64,000 bases of DNA from Selaginella moellendorffii (GCF_000143415.4 NW_003314326.1:252945-316944), one strand, 5' to 3'. Positions 18,634 to 31,015 are shown, counted from the first letter of the stretch. Made by a program: numbers and translations. The notes: generated by a model not told the origin, from the sequence alone.

Positions 18634-21600
18634 ACTTGGTATCGGAGTTGTTCCTTAGTCCGACTCTTATTGGTGGCCAAGTATATCACTGCTTGTATTG
18701 GAATCGGAAGGTCCTAGATATGGACCTATCCTCGAGGAGTAGCGTGTCGAAAGGACATGGTTCTCCACTCAAGTTCATGCATGAACTTGTGCACGATATG
18801 GTGGATGGAAAAGGGCCAGTAAGGGAACGACTTTGGGATCTTGGGAATAGTATAAGGGTTTCCTTAGAGAGCTGAGGATGTGATCCAGATGAGCGTTTGA
18901 CGCAGCAAACGAGCTAATGTAGTTGTGGTAAACAACTATAGTTGGGATCATGGGAAAGATGCAAACTCCAAAACAATAAAGGAGTCACAAGATTACCCTT
19001 ATATGGTCGAGGCTGGTACTTATAAATTTGAGACTAGAATTGTTGACCATGGGAGGTCAAATACAGAAGAGGACACCAGTCCTTGAAATGGTAGCTGGGG
19101 CTACCTCTAATAAATGCTGGAACAACCCAAGGAGTTGGGGGTGTACTTAAAGATGAGTTGTTATTCTCATCACATGGACAAGTAGTCCTAAGGGGCAAAA
19201 GTTAGCCCCAAGAAAATCATCAGGTGTCAGAGTAACACTTGCAAAGATTGTCCTTGTGAGTAGGACATGAGTACAAGAAGTTGTATTCTAGTGAGTTAGC
19301 ACCTCTAAGATTGAGACCTCGTAGGTTGTTGGATTAGCAAAGTCCAAAATGCTGGATGACTCAAGCGGAGTTAGGGAATGGTCCTAAGGGATTGGTTGGA
19401 GCATTTGGACCGAGGTGTATGGTGCCCCATGAGTTATGGGGAGGATTATAAGATCCAAGTATGCGAACAGTAGGTATCTCATTGATGGCAGAATGTGCCA
19501 TACTAAAGTTGTGGGAAAGATGTTCCCAGAAGAAAGCAACTTTGGCCCAGAGTTGGGTGCAAACACTATGGTGCGGTGCTAATGGATAGTTAGCATGAGG
19601 AACAAGTATATTGGTCTTGGCAAAGACCTAGACACTAATAAGTAGTGTCATAAGGGTAGGCTCGTGGGGCCGATGGTGTGGAGACACCAAATGTGCTAAG
19701 GTGTGATACCTAGAGGTTATGATGGTGGGTTCATAAGAACCCCTTGCCAAAGGAATCCCAACGGAAGCGGGAATGGCATGGCCTAAGTTGGAAGGCATGC
19801 GGTTGGAGTGTGGTGACCCAGATAATGATGGAGGTGTGGAAACACCAAGCAATGAGTTGTAGGACTTGATAACTATGGGGCAACTAAACAAGAGGTGCAA
19901 GATAATTGGTTAAATGGGTAGAAGGTAGCTACCCAAGAGTTCTTAATGGCATAAGGAAGTTAGATATACCCTTACGAGGGATAAATTGTTTATGTTGCGA
20001 TATAGTAAGTCAATGTCGTAAACGGGAATGCTCATTGTCAGGAGGCTATCATTGGGACACCCAAACACTCTAGAACACCAGGAGGTGGTGTTTCGTGTCG
20101 CAAAGGCAATAGATAAGGCCCAAGGGACTAAGTCCCTAGTGAATGATGGATAGTAGGGCCTATCCAAATGTTCAAGGTTGCGGAGACAGGAGAAGACTGT
20201 CTACCCGAATTGGACAAAGCCAAAAATGGAATTTTGGCAAGGCTAGTGATGGGCTTGTAAAAGCCCATAAGCAGCAACATTAATCCCGATGTGTGGGATT
20301 ATAAGGTGAGCATGCCCAAAATTGAGGAACCACTCCCTAGGCTATCGGGTAGGTTCATCCCTAAGAATACTTGCTAAGGCATAGTAAAATGTGCAAAGCT
20401 ATCCTCCTAGTCTGGAGGAGAATAACCAAAGGAAACTTATGGGGCCAAAAGACAAGTAGTATTGGGATGGAACTGAACCATAGAAATCGAAGGGCATATC
20501 CAACGGTGGTTATGCAAGTTGGGAGTGGAGAATCAAGAGGGTGCTCGAGGATGTTGTTGCTAGCAACTGTGATGCCATGGAGAGTCTAAAATATGGAATT
20601 GTCCATGTTAGACTATATGACAACTATAAAGCTTGTGGAAAAAAAGGCCTTAGCAAGCTAAGGGACAGAGTTTTTTCAAGGTTCCCAAAGACGATTCTAG
20701 GTAGTTTAGTACCTAGAAAGGCCAAGTGTAAATGGTTCATGGAACGCGCGAAATCAGAGTGGCGCAGCAGAAGCGTGATCTTGAAGCTTGCCATAAGGCA
20801 AGGCTATCAAAGTTAGAGAAGTAGTTCCCGAGTGTTCAAAGAGAGGGCTTTGAACGAAAGTCGATGGTCAAGGACTTTCACACTTATGCAGGAACCATAT
20901 TACAGTGGTCGGAGGACTTGCCAAGTGAGATTGGCAAGTCGGGGGAACAAATACCCTAGTTAAAGGTGATAACTTCAAAAAGGGTGGGCCGTAGGGCCAA
21001 ATATGGAGGAGTCCATGCATGATCACAGACTTGTCAAGTGAGAGGACTTGGCAGTGTGGACGAACTAGGTTCCTAAGCTGTGATCTGTAGCGCGCTTTAA
21101 ATATAAGTTGGTGCACCGGCGTGGGGAGTCACGCCAAGTATCCGGTGTGATGCCGTCCGTAGATGCATATACAGAGGTTGGGTTCGAGTCCCGACCCTCT
21201 AGTGCTTAGGTTCGAGTCCCAAATCACTAGGGCATGGTGATGGTTTGGAATATGAGGACACTCATTTTTCGGTGGTCATGGACTCTCAGTGAGGAGATTG
21301 GTTTGGGCACACCGCTAAGCGAGGGATGCCTCGGAGTCGTGATGCACGGTTAGATTGCTTAGAGTGAAAGCTCGGCATATCTAACTTGAACACTTTGGTG
21401 CAAAGGGCACCAAGGACGTGGTGAATGAGATGGGGACACCCAGTCTCAGTTGCTATGGATCCTTGGCCGGAAGGGTTGGCTTGGGCACACCGCTAAGTGT
21501 GGTGGATGCCCCTGGGGTCATAGTGAACAACATGGAGGGGTCTAGAAGACTTAGTTCCTATGGGTAGACCTATTAAGGGGTCAAGATGAGATCACCAGGT

Positions 21601-22698
21601 GATCTTGTGGTTAATCAAGGACATGGTCTTTGTTTGGGTTAAAGAATATGATTCCTTATTCAAAGTGTTGATTTGAACTATTGATAATGGTGTGGCTTGG
21701 TCAAGGTGACCAAGTGGGAAGAACACCTAAGGGAAATGAGCTATGTTAATGCTGTGGCATAGTAAATCCGAGGAAGGTAGTCTTTATAAAAGATCCAAGA
21801 AAGGATCTCAAAAGTTGGGCCGTGGATAGAGCCCACAACAGAAAATGTTAAAGAGACGTACTAGGGGTGAACACCCTCTAGACTTAGCAAAGCAAAGTGT
21901 TTGCTATGGAACTGAAAGGAAACCTCAAAAATGGAGGTAGCGATCCTATATTGTTGGGTGCAACAATCAAGGATAGGAGCAAAAGACTAGTGGCTGAGAA
22001 AAGAGCCATGGGAATCTTGGGAAAGAATTCAAATGGCAAAGTTAGGCCGAGAACACTAATGTGTTGGGTGCTAACGGATTGTGGGAAAGGCAAAATTTCC
22101 CTAAAGGTGGATTCCCAACCGCTCCAATTTGGCGAAGTGGATGCTCCAAAGGGGGGAGCGGTAAGGTAGCCAAATAATAGGGCTGTGTGCAACCCTAGCA
22201 CCAATTATGATAACTGAAACTTAGTGTCAAAGGTGGCACAATATCGGAGAAAGGATGATGGTATCCTCAAATAAAGAACTTTCTAGGATAGGGAAGTGGA
22301 GTTGCACCATGTGCAACGTAAGGTGTCAGAGACACCTAGGAAATTGACTCTGAGAAGTCAAAATTAAAAGTTCCAAAGTGCAAGGTTATGTCAATAGAAT
22401 CTGAGACTACTCGAGAATAAGTAGTGGAATTAAGTTAGAGAGGGAGTCTCTAACAGGTTTAGCGAGAACTGAACCAATAAAAGGGAGCAAACCACCCTAG
22501 GTGGTCGAATGAGTCTTTATATTGGAGAGACTGTGCTCCTTAGAGGATGGACAAGGCATGGTGCGCCTTTGGTGTCAAACCATAGACAAATATTGGCTGG
22601 GTGCCAAGGATGGAACTGGTAATACATGTGGGTGTTACTTTATAAAAAGGGTTTACCATTCGATGAGGACATCAAACTTCGTCTATGGGTGGTGGAGT
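18634..22698 (+). other. Non-coding interior of element A
   Basis: About 4 kb with no credible protein. Two tRNA T-arm-like stretches occur at about 21178-21200 (GGGTTCGAGTCCCGACCC) and 21208-21230 (GGTTCGAGTCCC). They match the RNA polymerase III B-box consensus but lack an A box or a cloverleaf. This interior is typical in size for a LARD. Confidence 0.6.
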
Positions 22699-24208
22699 TG
22701 TGAGACACAAAATCCCTAGGCCCCAAAGTGGAGCCGAAAGGGTGCCACGTGGTAATGGCCGAAGCAAAAGCCAAACGAGCGTAACACGTTTGGACTAAAA
22801 GGCTCCGACTTGAGAGCGGGAGTGGAACTCCCAACGGAGTGCTCAAAGAACGAGCATGAAGCGAGCAATAAGCGAGGCTCCAAAAAGGGGACCCAAAAGG
22901 ACCAACATATGACACGTGGAAGTGTCCGAGATGGACCCGAAGTGGAGTCCGAGATAGACCCGAAGTGGAGTCCGAGGTGGAGTCCGAGATGGAGTCCGAG
23001 ATGGAGTCCGAAATGGAGTCCGAGGTGGACCGAGACGGAGTCCGAGATGGAGTCCGAGGTGGACCGAGACGGAGTCCGAGGTCGAGACCGAGACCGAGAC
23101 CGAGATCGGGACCGAGACCGAGACCGAGGCCGAGGCCGAGGCCAAGTCCGGGTCCGAGTCCGAGTCCGAGTCCAAGTCCAAGTCCGAGTCCGAGTCCAAG
23201 TCCGAGTCTGAGAGGGTGAAAGCCCAAAGCATTCATCTCCCAGACCCTGGGGGGTTTGGTGAGCTCCAAAAGTATAGTAAAGGGGAGGACTGCAGTGGAG
23301 CCAGTTTGGCCAGGAAAGGCCAGTTTGGCCCAGAGAGGCTGCACCCAGTGTTGGGTGGTGAGCTGACCACTGGGAAGTCCAAGACTAGAGTGAACATGGA
23401 CCGACAAGCGGGGTAGCTTGGTGAAGTGTTCAAGAGCCAGCTCTAGTTCCCCCAAGAGATCATCTGGCCGATGCTCCCAGTCCAAGTGTGGGTGGCACTA
23501 CCTACTTGGATACCTGGTGTGGCTCAATGGAACATCGCTCTAAGCCCATGGCTAGAGCACCTAAAGGTGAAAGGCAGGGAGAGTACCCACGAGGCTCGCG
23601 TAGGGCCACGGTGTTCCGAAATGTCGTCCCAAATTCCCAGACTGTGGAAAGGAAGAGGAGTAGTCCTCTGGTGTGGTGACCAAGGACACAGCCATATAGG
23701 GAGGAAGTCCTAAAGGACAATGGGACTTAGTGGTCGGGCCCGTGGGCCTTGATCCAGTGGCAGTGTTGGCGAACACGGCCAAGGACGAAAAGGGACTTAG
23801 TGGGGACTGGAACGGAGATATTGGGGAAGGCTAATCCCCATGTCGGTAGGCATCCTAAGGATGCTAAGGAGTGGATCTGGGATGATCACTCGTGGATGGA
23901 TGGCTCAGTCTTTGAGTGATGGGACTAGGATGCAGGTGGTGTCAAACCATCGTTGTGACCAAGGTGAATGGGCATGGCCTTAGCATAACAGGCTGATATG
24001 TTGGTGGTACCTTGGGGTGTCAGTTATGGGATCGGACACGTGGAGCACTTGGACCAAGTGCATGAAGTTGAGTGGCGGGGATGCCATTCTCGGGGCTAGT
24101 AAGCCCAAGTCCAAAATAGGACTTACGGAGGTTGTGAGTGAGACTCCTCCAAGTGGTCAGAGGTGCGGTTAAGTGACTAAAGTAAAATGGAAAATTTAGT
24201 CGCTTACA
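22699..24208 (+). repeat. 3' LTR of element A (1510 bp)
   Basis: TGTGAGAC..CTTACA. It is 353 bp shorter than the 5' LTR, mostly because the internal minisatellite array (about 22926-23212) is smaller. Confidence 0.92.
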
Positions 24209-24399
24209 GGCACCAATAGCATAGCCAAATGCATCATAATGCACTTTAAAGGGTTTATCAAGATTTGGGATCCTGAGAACGGGAACCATAGTCAAGATCT
24301 CTTTCGATTGTACAAAAGCACGTTGACAAGCTAGTGTCCAATGAAACGGTATGCTACTCTTTGTTAACTCAGTCAACGGAAGAGCAATTCTTGCAAAAT

Positions 24400-25900
24400 T
24401 GTAGACAAACTTGCAATAGTATCCTACTAAACCTAGAAAGGAATGAACATCTGATATTGTGGTCGGGACTTTTTAAGACTTCACTGCTTCCACCTTCTTT
24501 GGATCCACCTCAATTATGCCACCACCAACTATATGTCTGAGAAAGTTTACACATAATTGTCCAAAAGCGCATTTACTTTTCTTAGCATACGGTTATTATT
24601 AGCACAACTTTTGAAACACTAACTCCAAGTGTTTTAAATAATTCTCCAACATTTCACTGAAGACTAGAACATTGTTAATATATAGGATAACAAATATGTT
24701 CAAATAATCTTTGAATATTCTATCCATTATAGTGCTGAATATTACTAAAGCATTGCATAACCCAAATGGCATGACAAGGAACTCATAAGATTCGTACCGA
24801 GTCTTAAAGGATGTTTTCTTCACATCTTGGTCTACCACCTATATCTGATGATACTCGGACCTCAAATCAAGTCAAGTAAAATACTTAGCCTTTAAGAGTT
24901 GGTTAAACAAGTCATCAATGTGAGGCAAAGGATAACTATTTTTGACTGTGATCTTGTTGAGTGCCTGATAGTCAATACACATCCTCATAGTTCCATCCTT
25001 TTTCATAACAAAAAGGACCTGCACTCTATAAGTGTAGCGCATGTAATCATGGGATGAGATTTGAATATACTGTCACCATGGATCCTTGGAACATTGGGAG
25101 ATAAATGGGGATAAAATAATCACTAAGGGCTCTCTCATCAAGCAATTACCCCTTTTTTAGTTGGCTTAAGGGGAGAGAAATAGGGCGTGCTATAATTGGT
25201 ATCAGAGCAAATGGCACATGTTCGATTCCCATTGATTAGTGGCTACTTAAAAATATAATATATCTTTGAGCAAGATATATTCCTACCTCTAAATTTGAAA
25301 TCGTACATATTGGGCATCCATGCATACGTCCTTCCTCTTGTGTGGAGTATCTACGGACGAAAGTATCTACCATGGGACTATGGTACGGGTGGATAATTAG
25401 TTGCCTCACATGGAATAGTTGATCTACACAATGGAAGGATTGGTAGATTCAGTGCGGAAATGGAGGTGTTAGTTCCCCTTGGCTCAATAAGGGTTGTTAG
25501 TCAATACTTAATAAGGACATTGACATCTCTGAAAGGGGGTGAGTGTAGTGCATGTGATCATGGGATGAGATTTGGATATACTGTCACTGTGGATCCTTGG
25601 AACCTTGGGAGATAAATGGGGATAAAATAGCCACTAAGGGCTCTCTCATCAAGCAATTGCCCCATTTCCAGTCGGCTTAAGGGGAGAGAGATAGGGTGTG
25701 TTACAATAAGGTGACTTGCTTGGTCGGATATAACCTTTGTCAAGAAGCTTCGTGAGTTGCTTCTTGAGTTTAGCCATCTCCTTGATGTTCAAATGATATG
25801 GAGCTTTTGTAGGTGGTTTAGAACCTGGAATAACCTCAATATAATGATCAACCTCACAGCTAGGAAGTAGCTTTGGTGGCAAATCCTTTGGGAAGATATC
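24400..25900 (-). pseudogene. Chromovirus reverse transcriptase, split by a TRIM
   Basis: The fingers/palm part at 25649-25882 contains VDHYIEVIPGSKPPTKAPY and LLDKGYIRPSKSPY. The palm at 24599-24838 contains YEFLVMPFGLCNA. The catalytic YxDD box reads YINN, so both active-site aspartates are gone. The TRIM at 25033-25705 interrupts it. RNase H begins at about 24300 (FKVHYDAFGYAIGA) and continues on the other side of the 7.4 kb insertion at 16770 (LQQDCDKVVG). Confidence 0.88.
25033..25705 (+). mobile_element. TRIM (terminal-repeat retrotransposon in miniature), 673 bp
   Basis: The two 162-bp LTRs are 25033-25194 (TGTAGCGC..GTGCTATA) and 25544-25705 (TGTAGTGC..GTGTTACA). A perfect ATAAG duplication flanks the element (25028-25032 and 25706-25710). 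TGGTATCAGAGC at 25197-25208 is an exact iMet primer-binding site, and GAAAGGGGGTGAG at 25531-25543 is the polypurine tract. The ~350 bp interior has no coding capacity. It inserted into the RT of the chromovirus. A truncated LTR of the same family is at 39126-39264. Confidence 0.95.
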
Positions 25901-26095
25901 CTAATTCCTCGCCAATAACTCCAATATCGTCTTTGGTATAGGATCAACCCCATTGCCGATTCGAACTAAGTCACCAACACCCTCAGTTTCCATCACTTGA
26001 ACCCAAAAGGTCTGACATCCCTTCTTAGCTACTTTTTGAGTAACTCTTGTAGTTAGGAACTTAATATCCAAATTCTTTGAGGAGCACTTTTGCAA

Positions 26096-26689
26096 CTAGA
26101 AGGACATATTGGGATATCCTTTTGACTTCAATGTGATACAACTTTGTCTAGCGCCATAAATCCCTTTAATATATTTGTTGAAGAAATCCATACCAAACAC
26201 TATCTGAAAATCTGGTATCTTCAACACTACCAAGTCTGCTCTTTCTTTCCACTTGGATATTTTTATTGAAACATCACTCATAAATTTTCTGGCTACTTGC
26301 CCACCTTTCGCAAATTGGAAGTGTATGGGCAACATTTGCTCAGCATTCAATCTTAACAACTTAACTAAATCTTCAGATATCACGTTGTGCGTAGCTCCTA
26401 TGTCAATCATCATTCGGATTCGGTGTCTGTGGACAAAGCCTACTAAATACATCAACAGATCAATGTTTGCATTGACTGCAAGGAAAGCTTGAGAAAAGCA
26501 ACAACAGTAACTCACCTCCTCATCCTCATAGTTTGCATTGACCAACTCGTCACCACCACCGTCTTCCCTTATGACATTAACATGAAACCTTGTGTTATGC
26601 TTGTTGGGACATTCCGAGGACCTATGTCCTGACTCTCCATAATGGAAGCAATGAACCACACTACCCGTTCCACTAGGAGCAAGTTTCAC
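26096..26689 (-). pseudogene. Chromovirus gag zinc knuckle and aspartic protease
   Basis: A CCHC-like knuckle reads CFHYGESGHRSSEC, with Tyr in place of the second Cys. The protease segment reads MIDIGATHNVISEDLVKL, where the active-site DSG has become DIG. It continues with a FGMDFFNKY segment like the usual LGMDWL of gypsy proteases. Both substitutions indicate loss of function. Confidence 0.85.
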
Positions 26690-27079
26690 ACATTGTTGCT
26701 ATTTATACCCACCAAAAGGAGGAACAAAGGGCTAGGACCAGAAGAAGCTGCTGGTGGTCTCCAACCACCACATTTGTTAACTATTGCTTGTGGGCCTCCA
26801 GGGCGAAACCTTCCTTCCACCTTATGTTTCTAATCACCTTGTTTATTCCCAAAATTCTTATTCTTGTCCGAGGTACCAGTATACGGTTGTTGATATTATT
26901 CTATGAGCGAGTGACTAAAGGCAACTTGCTGCGCTGCCTCCTTACACTCTAGATATGTCTTCAGCTTAAATTTCAAAATCTCATTGCAAGAAAGTGAATT
27001 TAAACATTAAAGGAAATAACTTCAAGCATTTTCATCACTCATATTTGCAATCATAATGCGTTTTTAAGCAAACACATTA

Positions 27080-27719
27080 ACATAATGCATGAGGTCCCCT
27101 CACTGCTTTAACCACCACAATTCCGTGTGAAATCTCAAACCAAGATCATCCGGCAAGTATTCCTTACGGATACAAGACCATATCTTGGTCCAACTTTTAG
27201 TTTGCCCTTTTTCAACACACACCTGGTGCCACCAAGTTTTGGCATGATTAGTGAGAAAGGATTGCACATATGCAACTTTTGTATGATCATCTATGTCTGC
27301 TGCTATGAAATAGTTTTCCATATCGTAGACCCAATCTTCCAAAACTTGATAGTCCCACATGCCTATGAAATTGGGTGGTTTTGGAGGTTTGAACTTTGAA
27401 ACTCGTGCAACCGAAGGTGGTTACAAAACTTCATTGTCCTCAGAACTTGAAAAGGAGTTTGGTTGCTTAAGTTTAGCTAGTTTAGCTGCCTTAGCTTCTT
27501 TCTTCTTCTTCTTGTTCTCCTTCTTCAATTTCTGAACTTCCCTTCGCAAATTCTCGATCTCAATTTCCTGAGCCGTACGTTGTAGTGCTGTAGCATCTAG
27601 CTCTTCCTCATCTGACTCAGCCTTAGCCTCTTCTGCAACATCTCTAGTAGGAGTTTCCTCCTCTTAATTCACCCATCTAGAGGTTTCAGCATCATCAGCA
27701 AAGTTCTTTTTCACCATCC
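27080..27719 (-). pseudogene. Chromovirus gag
   Basis: The start, at about 27719, is MVKKNFADDAETSRW. A Lys/Glu-rich coiled-coil-like stretch follows (EIEIENLRREVQKLKKENKK), then a retrotransposon gag domain (DWVYDMENYFIAADI; NHAKTWWHQV). In-frame stops at about 27665 and 27425 break it. Confidence 0.8.
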
Positions 27720-27904
27720 TGCTAACTGCATACCTTTATTAGTAACTGAATATGCATACAACATTCTTACTGAATGGTGCAATCCAACGAATCCTACACA
27801 GGTCACTTTGGATCTACTAGAAAAGTCTCTGCATATGCAACTTGAATAAGAAAATCCGACAAAAGTTGGATAGGAATCGCTGAGACAATTCCTTTAATAC
27901 CAAA

Positions 27905-30596
27905 TGTAGCACATATGAATTTGAAGTCGAACTCCAAGCCTATTGTGCTACAAAATGAGGGTCCGGTACAATCCCATGAGCACTAGCTCCCCATATCCAA
28001 CACCTACACGCAAAATGGTGTTAAATGAAGTCTAGCACAATTTTGGCATACCGGTAGCCTAACACGAGGAGAAGGGTACCCCACTGACTAGAACAGCATG
28101 GAGTTTGGGCTTAGACCCAAGCCGGACGTAAAACAAAGAGCGACACAACCCAGCGGGAGCTAAATTAATATCTTAAATGGTCAAACATGCATTCAAACCA
28201 CTATCTCTACTATACATTTGGAACCCCCATATCCCCCCCCCCCCAACCTTGAGGAACACACGCTTTGGGATTTCACCCCAAGCATCCCTTAGTACCAAGA
28301 GTTAGTTGTAAGTGACTAATTTTTTCATTCTAATTTAATCACTTAACCATACTTCCAACCACTTTAAGGAGTCTCATTCACAATCTCCATAAGTCCAATT
28401 CAAGATTTGGGGCTTGCTTGCCCTGAGATTGGCATCCATGCCACTCAACCTTTACACTTGGTCCAAGTGCTCCATGTGTCCGATCCCATGATCGACACCA
28501 CAAAATACCACCAACATATCAGCCCGTTACGTTAAGCCATGCCCATTCACCTTGGTCACATCGGTGGTTCAACACCACTTGCATTGCAATACCGTCTCTC
28601 AAAAACTGGGCCATCCGTCCATGAGTGGTCATCCCATATCCATTCCTTAGCATCCCTAGGATGCCCACAGACATGGGGAATAGCCTTCCCCAATATCTCC
28701 TTTCCAGTCCTCACCAAGTCCCTTTTTTTCCATGGCCGTGCTTGCCAACACTGCCACTGGATCAAGGCCCACAGGCCCGACCACTAAGTCCCATGGTCCT
28801 CTGAGACTTCCTCACCGTGTGACTATGTCCTTGGTCACCACACCAAAGGGTTACTCCTCTTCCTTTCCACAGTCTGGGACTTTGGGATAACATTTTGGAA
28901 CACCGTGGCCTACATGGGCCTTATGGGTACTCTCCCTGCCTTCCACCTTTGAGTGCTCTAACCATGGGCCTAGAGTGAGGTTCCGTTGAACCACGATTGG
29001 TATCCAAGTAGGTAGTGCCACCCACACTTGGAACCATACCCAGTGTTGGGTGATGAGCTGACCACTGGGAAGTCCAAGACTAGAGTGAATACAAACCAAC
29101 AAACGGGGTAGCTTGGTGAAGTGTTCAAGAGCCGACTCTAGTTCCCCTGGGAGATCGAATGGTCGATGCTCCTAGTCCAAGTGTGGGTGGACTTGGACTG
29201 TTTGTATTAGTATTCAGACTCGGACTTGGACTCGGACTCGGTCTCGGTCTCGGTCCCAGTCTCAAACTCGGACTTGGTCTCAGTCTTGGTCTCGGTCTCA
29301 GTCTCGGTCTCGGTCCCAGTTCCATCTTGGACTCCATCTCGGGTCCATCTCTGACTCCATCTCGGACTCCATCTTGGGTCCATCTCGGGTCCATCTTGGA
29401 CTCCATCTTGGGTCCATCTCGGACTTCATCTCGGGTCCATCTCGGACTCCACCTCGGACTCCGTCTCGGGTCCATCTCGGGTCCATCTCGGACTCCATCT
29501 CAGACTCCATCTCGGGTCCATCTCGGACTCCATCTTGGGTCCATCTCGGATCCATCTCGGACTCCATCTTGGGTCCATCTTAGACTCCCTCTCAGACTCC
29601 ATCTTGGACTCCATCTTGGACGCCATCTCGGATCCATCTCGGGTCCATCTCGGACTCAATCTCGGGTCCATCTCGAACTCCATCTCGGACTCCATCTTGG
29701 GTCCATCTCAGACTCCATCTCAGACTCCATCTTGGACTCCATCTTGGATGCCATCTCGGATCCATCTCGGGTCCATCTTGGACTCAATCTCGAGTCCATC
29801 TTGAACTCCATCTCGAACTCCATCTTAGACTCCATCTCGGGTCCATCTTGGACTTTATCTCGGACTCCATCTTGGGTCCATCTCTGACTCCATCTCATTG
29901 CTCGCTTCATGCTTGTTCCTCGAGCACTTCGTTGGGAGTTCCACTCTCGCTCTCGACCTTTTTAAGTCAGAGCTTTTAGTCCAAACATGTTACGCTCGTT
30001 TGGCTTTCGTTTCGGCCACTACCACGTGGCACCCTTTCAGCTCCACTTTGGGGCCTAGGGATTTTGTGTCTCACATTAGTCTCTGGGACAAACTCAAAAC
30101 TTGCTAAATATGGAATGTCCCTAGATTGCAAATTTGGATACGAGATAAACACCATTGTGTTTAGGACAATCTTTACATTTTGTAGATAAGCCAAATTAAG
30201 CAAATCTAAACACTTTCCATAATTAGCATTTGGGACCGAAATGAGACTAATATAAAGGGCATGATAGTGAGGGTATACACGGTAAGCTATCATCTAGCGA
30301 TATTGAGGGACTAGTCTCAATACGCGAGGGTTTTTGTCACTAGCCAATGCAAGACATAACAAGACGGGAACTCCTTACCAGGCTAAATATGATTAGCTAA
30401 TAACACATAAGAATTCCGTCTTTATGCTTGTCCGGTCTAAGTACACTTGAAATGCCCAGTTAACTCCACTAGCACAAGAGGGGTTACCAAAGGGATCCAA
30501 TTGTACTGACCCCCTACCGTCATGGCAGTAAAGAAAGAGTGTTTGTAAGGACTAGCCAACAAGTATTTTTCGATACCTGAAGTCACATTCGTGACA
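27905..30596 (-). repeat. 5' LTR of the chromovirus, interrupted by a solo LTR
   Basis: Starts TGTAGCAC and ends GTGACA on the plus strand. It is interrupted at 28307-30075. The 521 bp to the right of the insert (30076-30596) match 13862-14383 of the other LTR closely, for example the block AAATATGGAATGTCC against AAATATGAAATGTCC. Confidence 0.88.
28307..30075 (-). mobile_element. Solo LTR of element A with internal inverted segment
   Basis: TGTAAGTGAC .. GTGTCTCACA, flanked by perfect TTAGT duplications (28302-28306 and 30076-30080), inside the chromovirus 5' LTR. Relative to the other copies it lacks the GGGTGAAAGCCC module, and a ~150-bp segment (about 29034-29175) is inverted. It is bounded by CCACCCACACTTGG at ~29018 and CCAAGTGTGGGTGG at ~29177. 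The minisatellite fills 29204-29899. Confidence 0.92.
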
Positions 30597-30601
30597 GGAG
30601 T

Positions 30602-31015
30602 TGAGGTACCCATACCAAAACCATTATGCTATAATGTTTCCTCTTGGGGTCCCAAATTAAAGATGCATTTAAAACTTAAAATTTAAAGGGTTATATGAAT
30701 AAGTTTTGTTATATCAAGGGATGTTAAAAACTTGGAAGCTTTATGTGCTTTGCTGCTTATGTTTATAGGGAATGTAACCCAACCTTACTATAGTCTATCC
30801 TCGAGATGGGGATTGGGAGAGAGTATGAGAATCTGTGAAGTGATGGCTAACACTTCATTGTTTGTGTAATGAGTAATTGAACTTACATAGAATCAAGTCA
30901 AAGTTCAAACAATATATATAAACTTTAGTAAAGGAACTTAGTTGAAACAAAGGCAAAAGTGGTCAAATAAATAAAGTAAACTAGCAAATTAGAAAAAAAA
31001 AAATTATAACTTACA
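30602..31015 (+). repeat. LTR-B, right half
   Basis: Continues the LTR broken at 13693. Its order of blocks (GGGATGTTA.AAAC, GGCTAACACTT.ATT, GGCAAAAGTGGTCA.ATA, TTATAACTTACA) matches the reverse complement of 53012-53400. The TTATAACTTACA end at 31015 fits an LTR terminus ending in CA. Confidence 0.65.

Larger units (their letters stand above)
16771..24208 (+). mobile_element. Non-autonomous LTR retrotransposon (LARD-like), 'element A'
   Basis: Two LTRs begin T(A/G)TGAGACAC and end CTTACA, at 16771-18633 and 22699-24208. They are flanked by a perfect GGCAC duplication (16766-16770 and 24209-24213). Joining the flanks restores the RNase H frame of the chromovirus, so the boundaries are sure. 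A primer-binding site TTGGTATCGGAG follows the 5' LTR at 18636 (iMet-type, one mismatch to TGGTATCAGAG). A short purine-rich tract precedes the 3' LTR. The ~4.07 kb interior (18634-22698) has no open frame longer than about 106 codons and no recognisable gag or pol. It therefore depends on proteins from another element. The LTRs differ mainly by minisatellite length and otherwise look closely similar, so it is younger than its host element. Confidence 0.92.
13694..30596 (-). mobile_element. Ty3/gypsy chromovirus, nearly complete but dead and nested-into
   Basis: Both ends carry TG..CA LTRs flanked by the same 5-bp duplication GGAGT (13689-13693 and 30597-30601). Reading leftward: 5' LTR (27905-30596, including a solo LTR), primer site resembling TTTGGTATTAAAGG (tRNA-iMet type), gag (about 27080-27719), CCHC knuckle and protease (26096-26689), RT (about 24400-25900), RNase H (split at the 16771/24208 insertion), integrase (about 15233-16100), chromodomain (about 14926-15085), a G-rich polypurine tract at 14384-14400 and 3' LTR (13694-14383). 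Removing the inserts at 16771-24208 and 28307-30075 with their duplications leaves about 7.7 kb (the 673 bp TRIM is still included). The chromodomain places it in the chromoviruses. Multiple stops and catalytic-site changes show it cannot move by itself. Confidence 0.93.

Noticed and set aside
18634-22698. Hidden gag/pol in the interior of element A
   Set aside because: I searched both strands for knuckle, DSG, YxDD, HPQTD and chromodomain motifs by eye and found none. The longest frames are about 106 codons and unremarkable.
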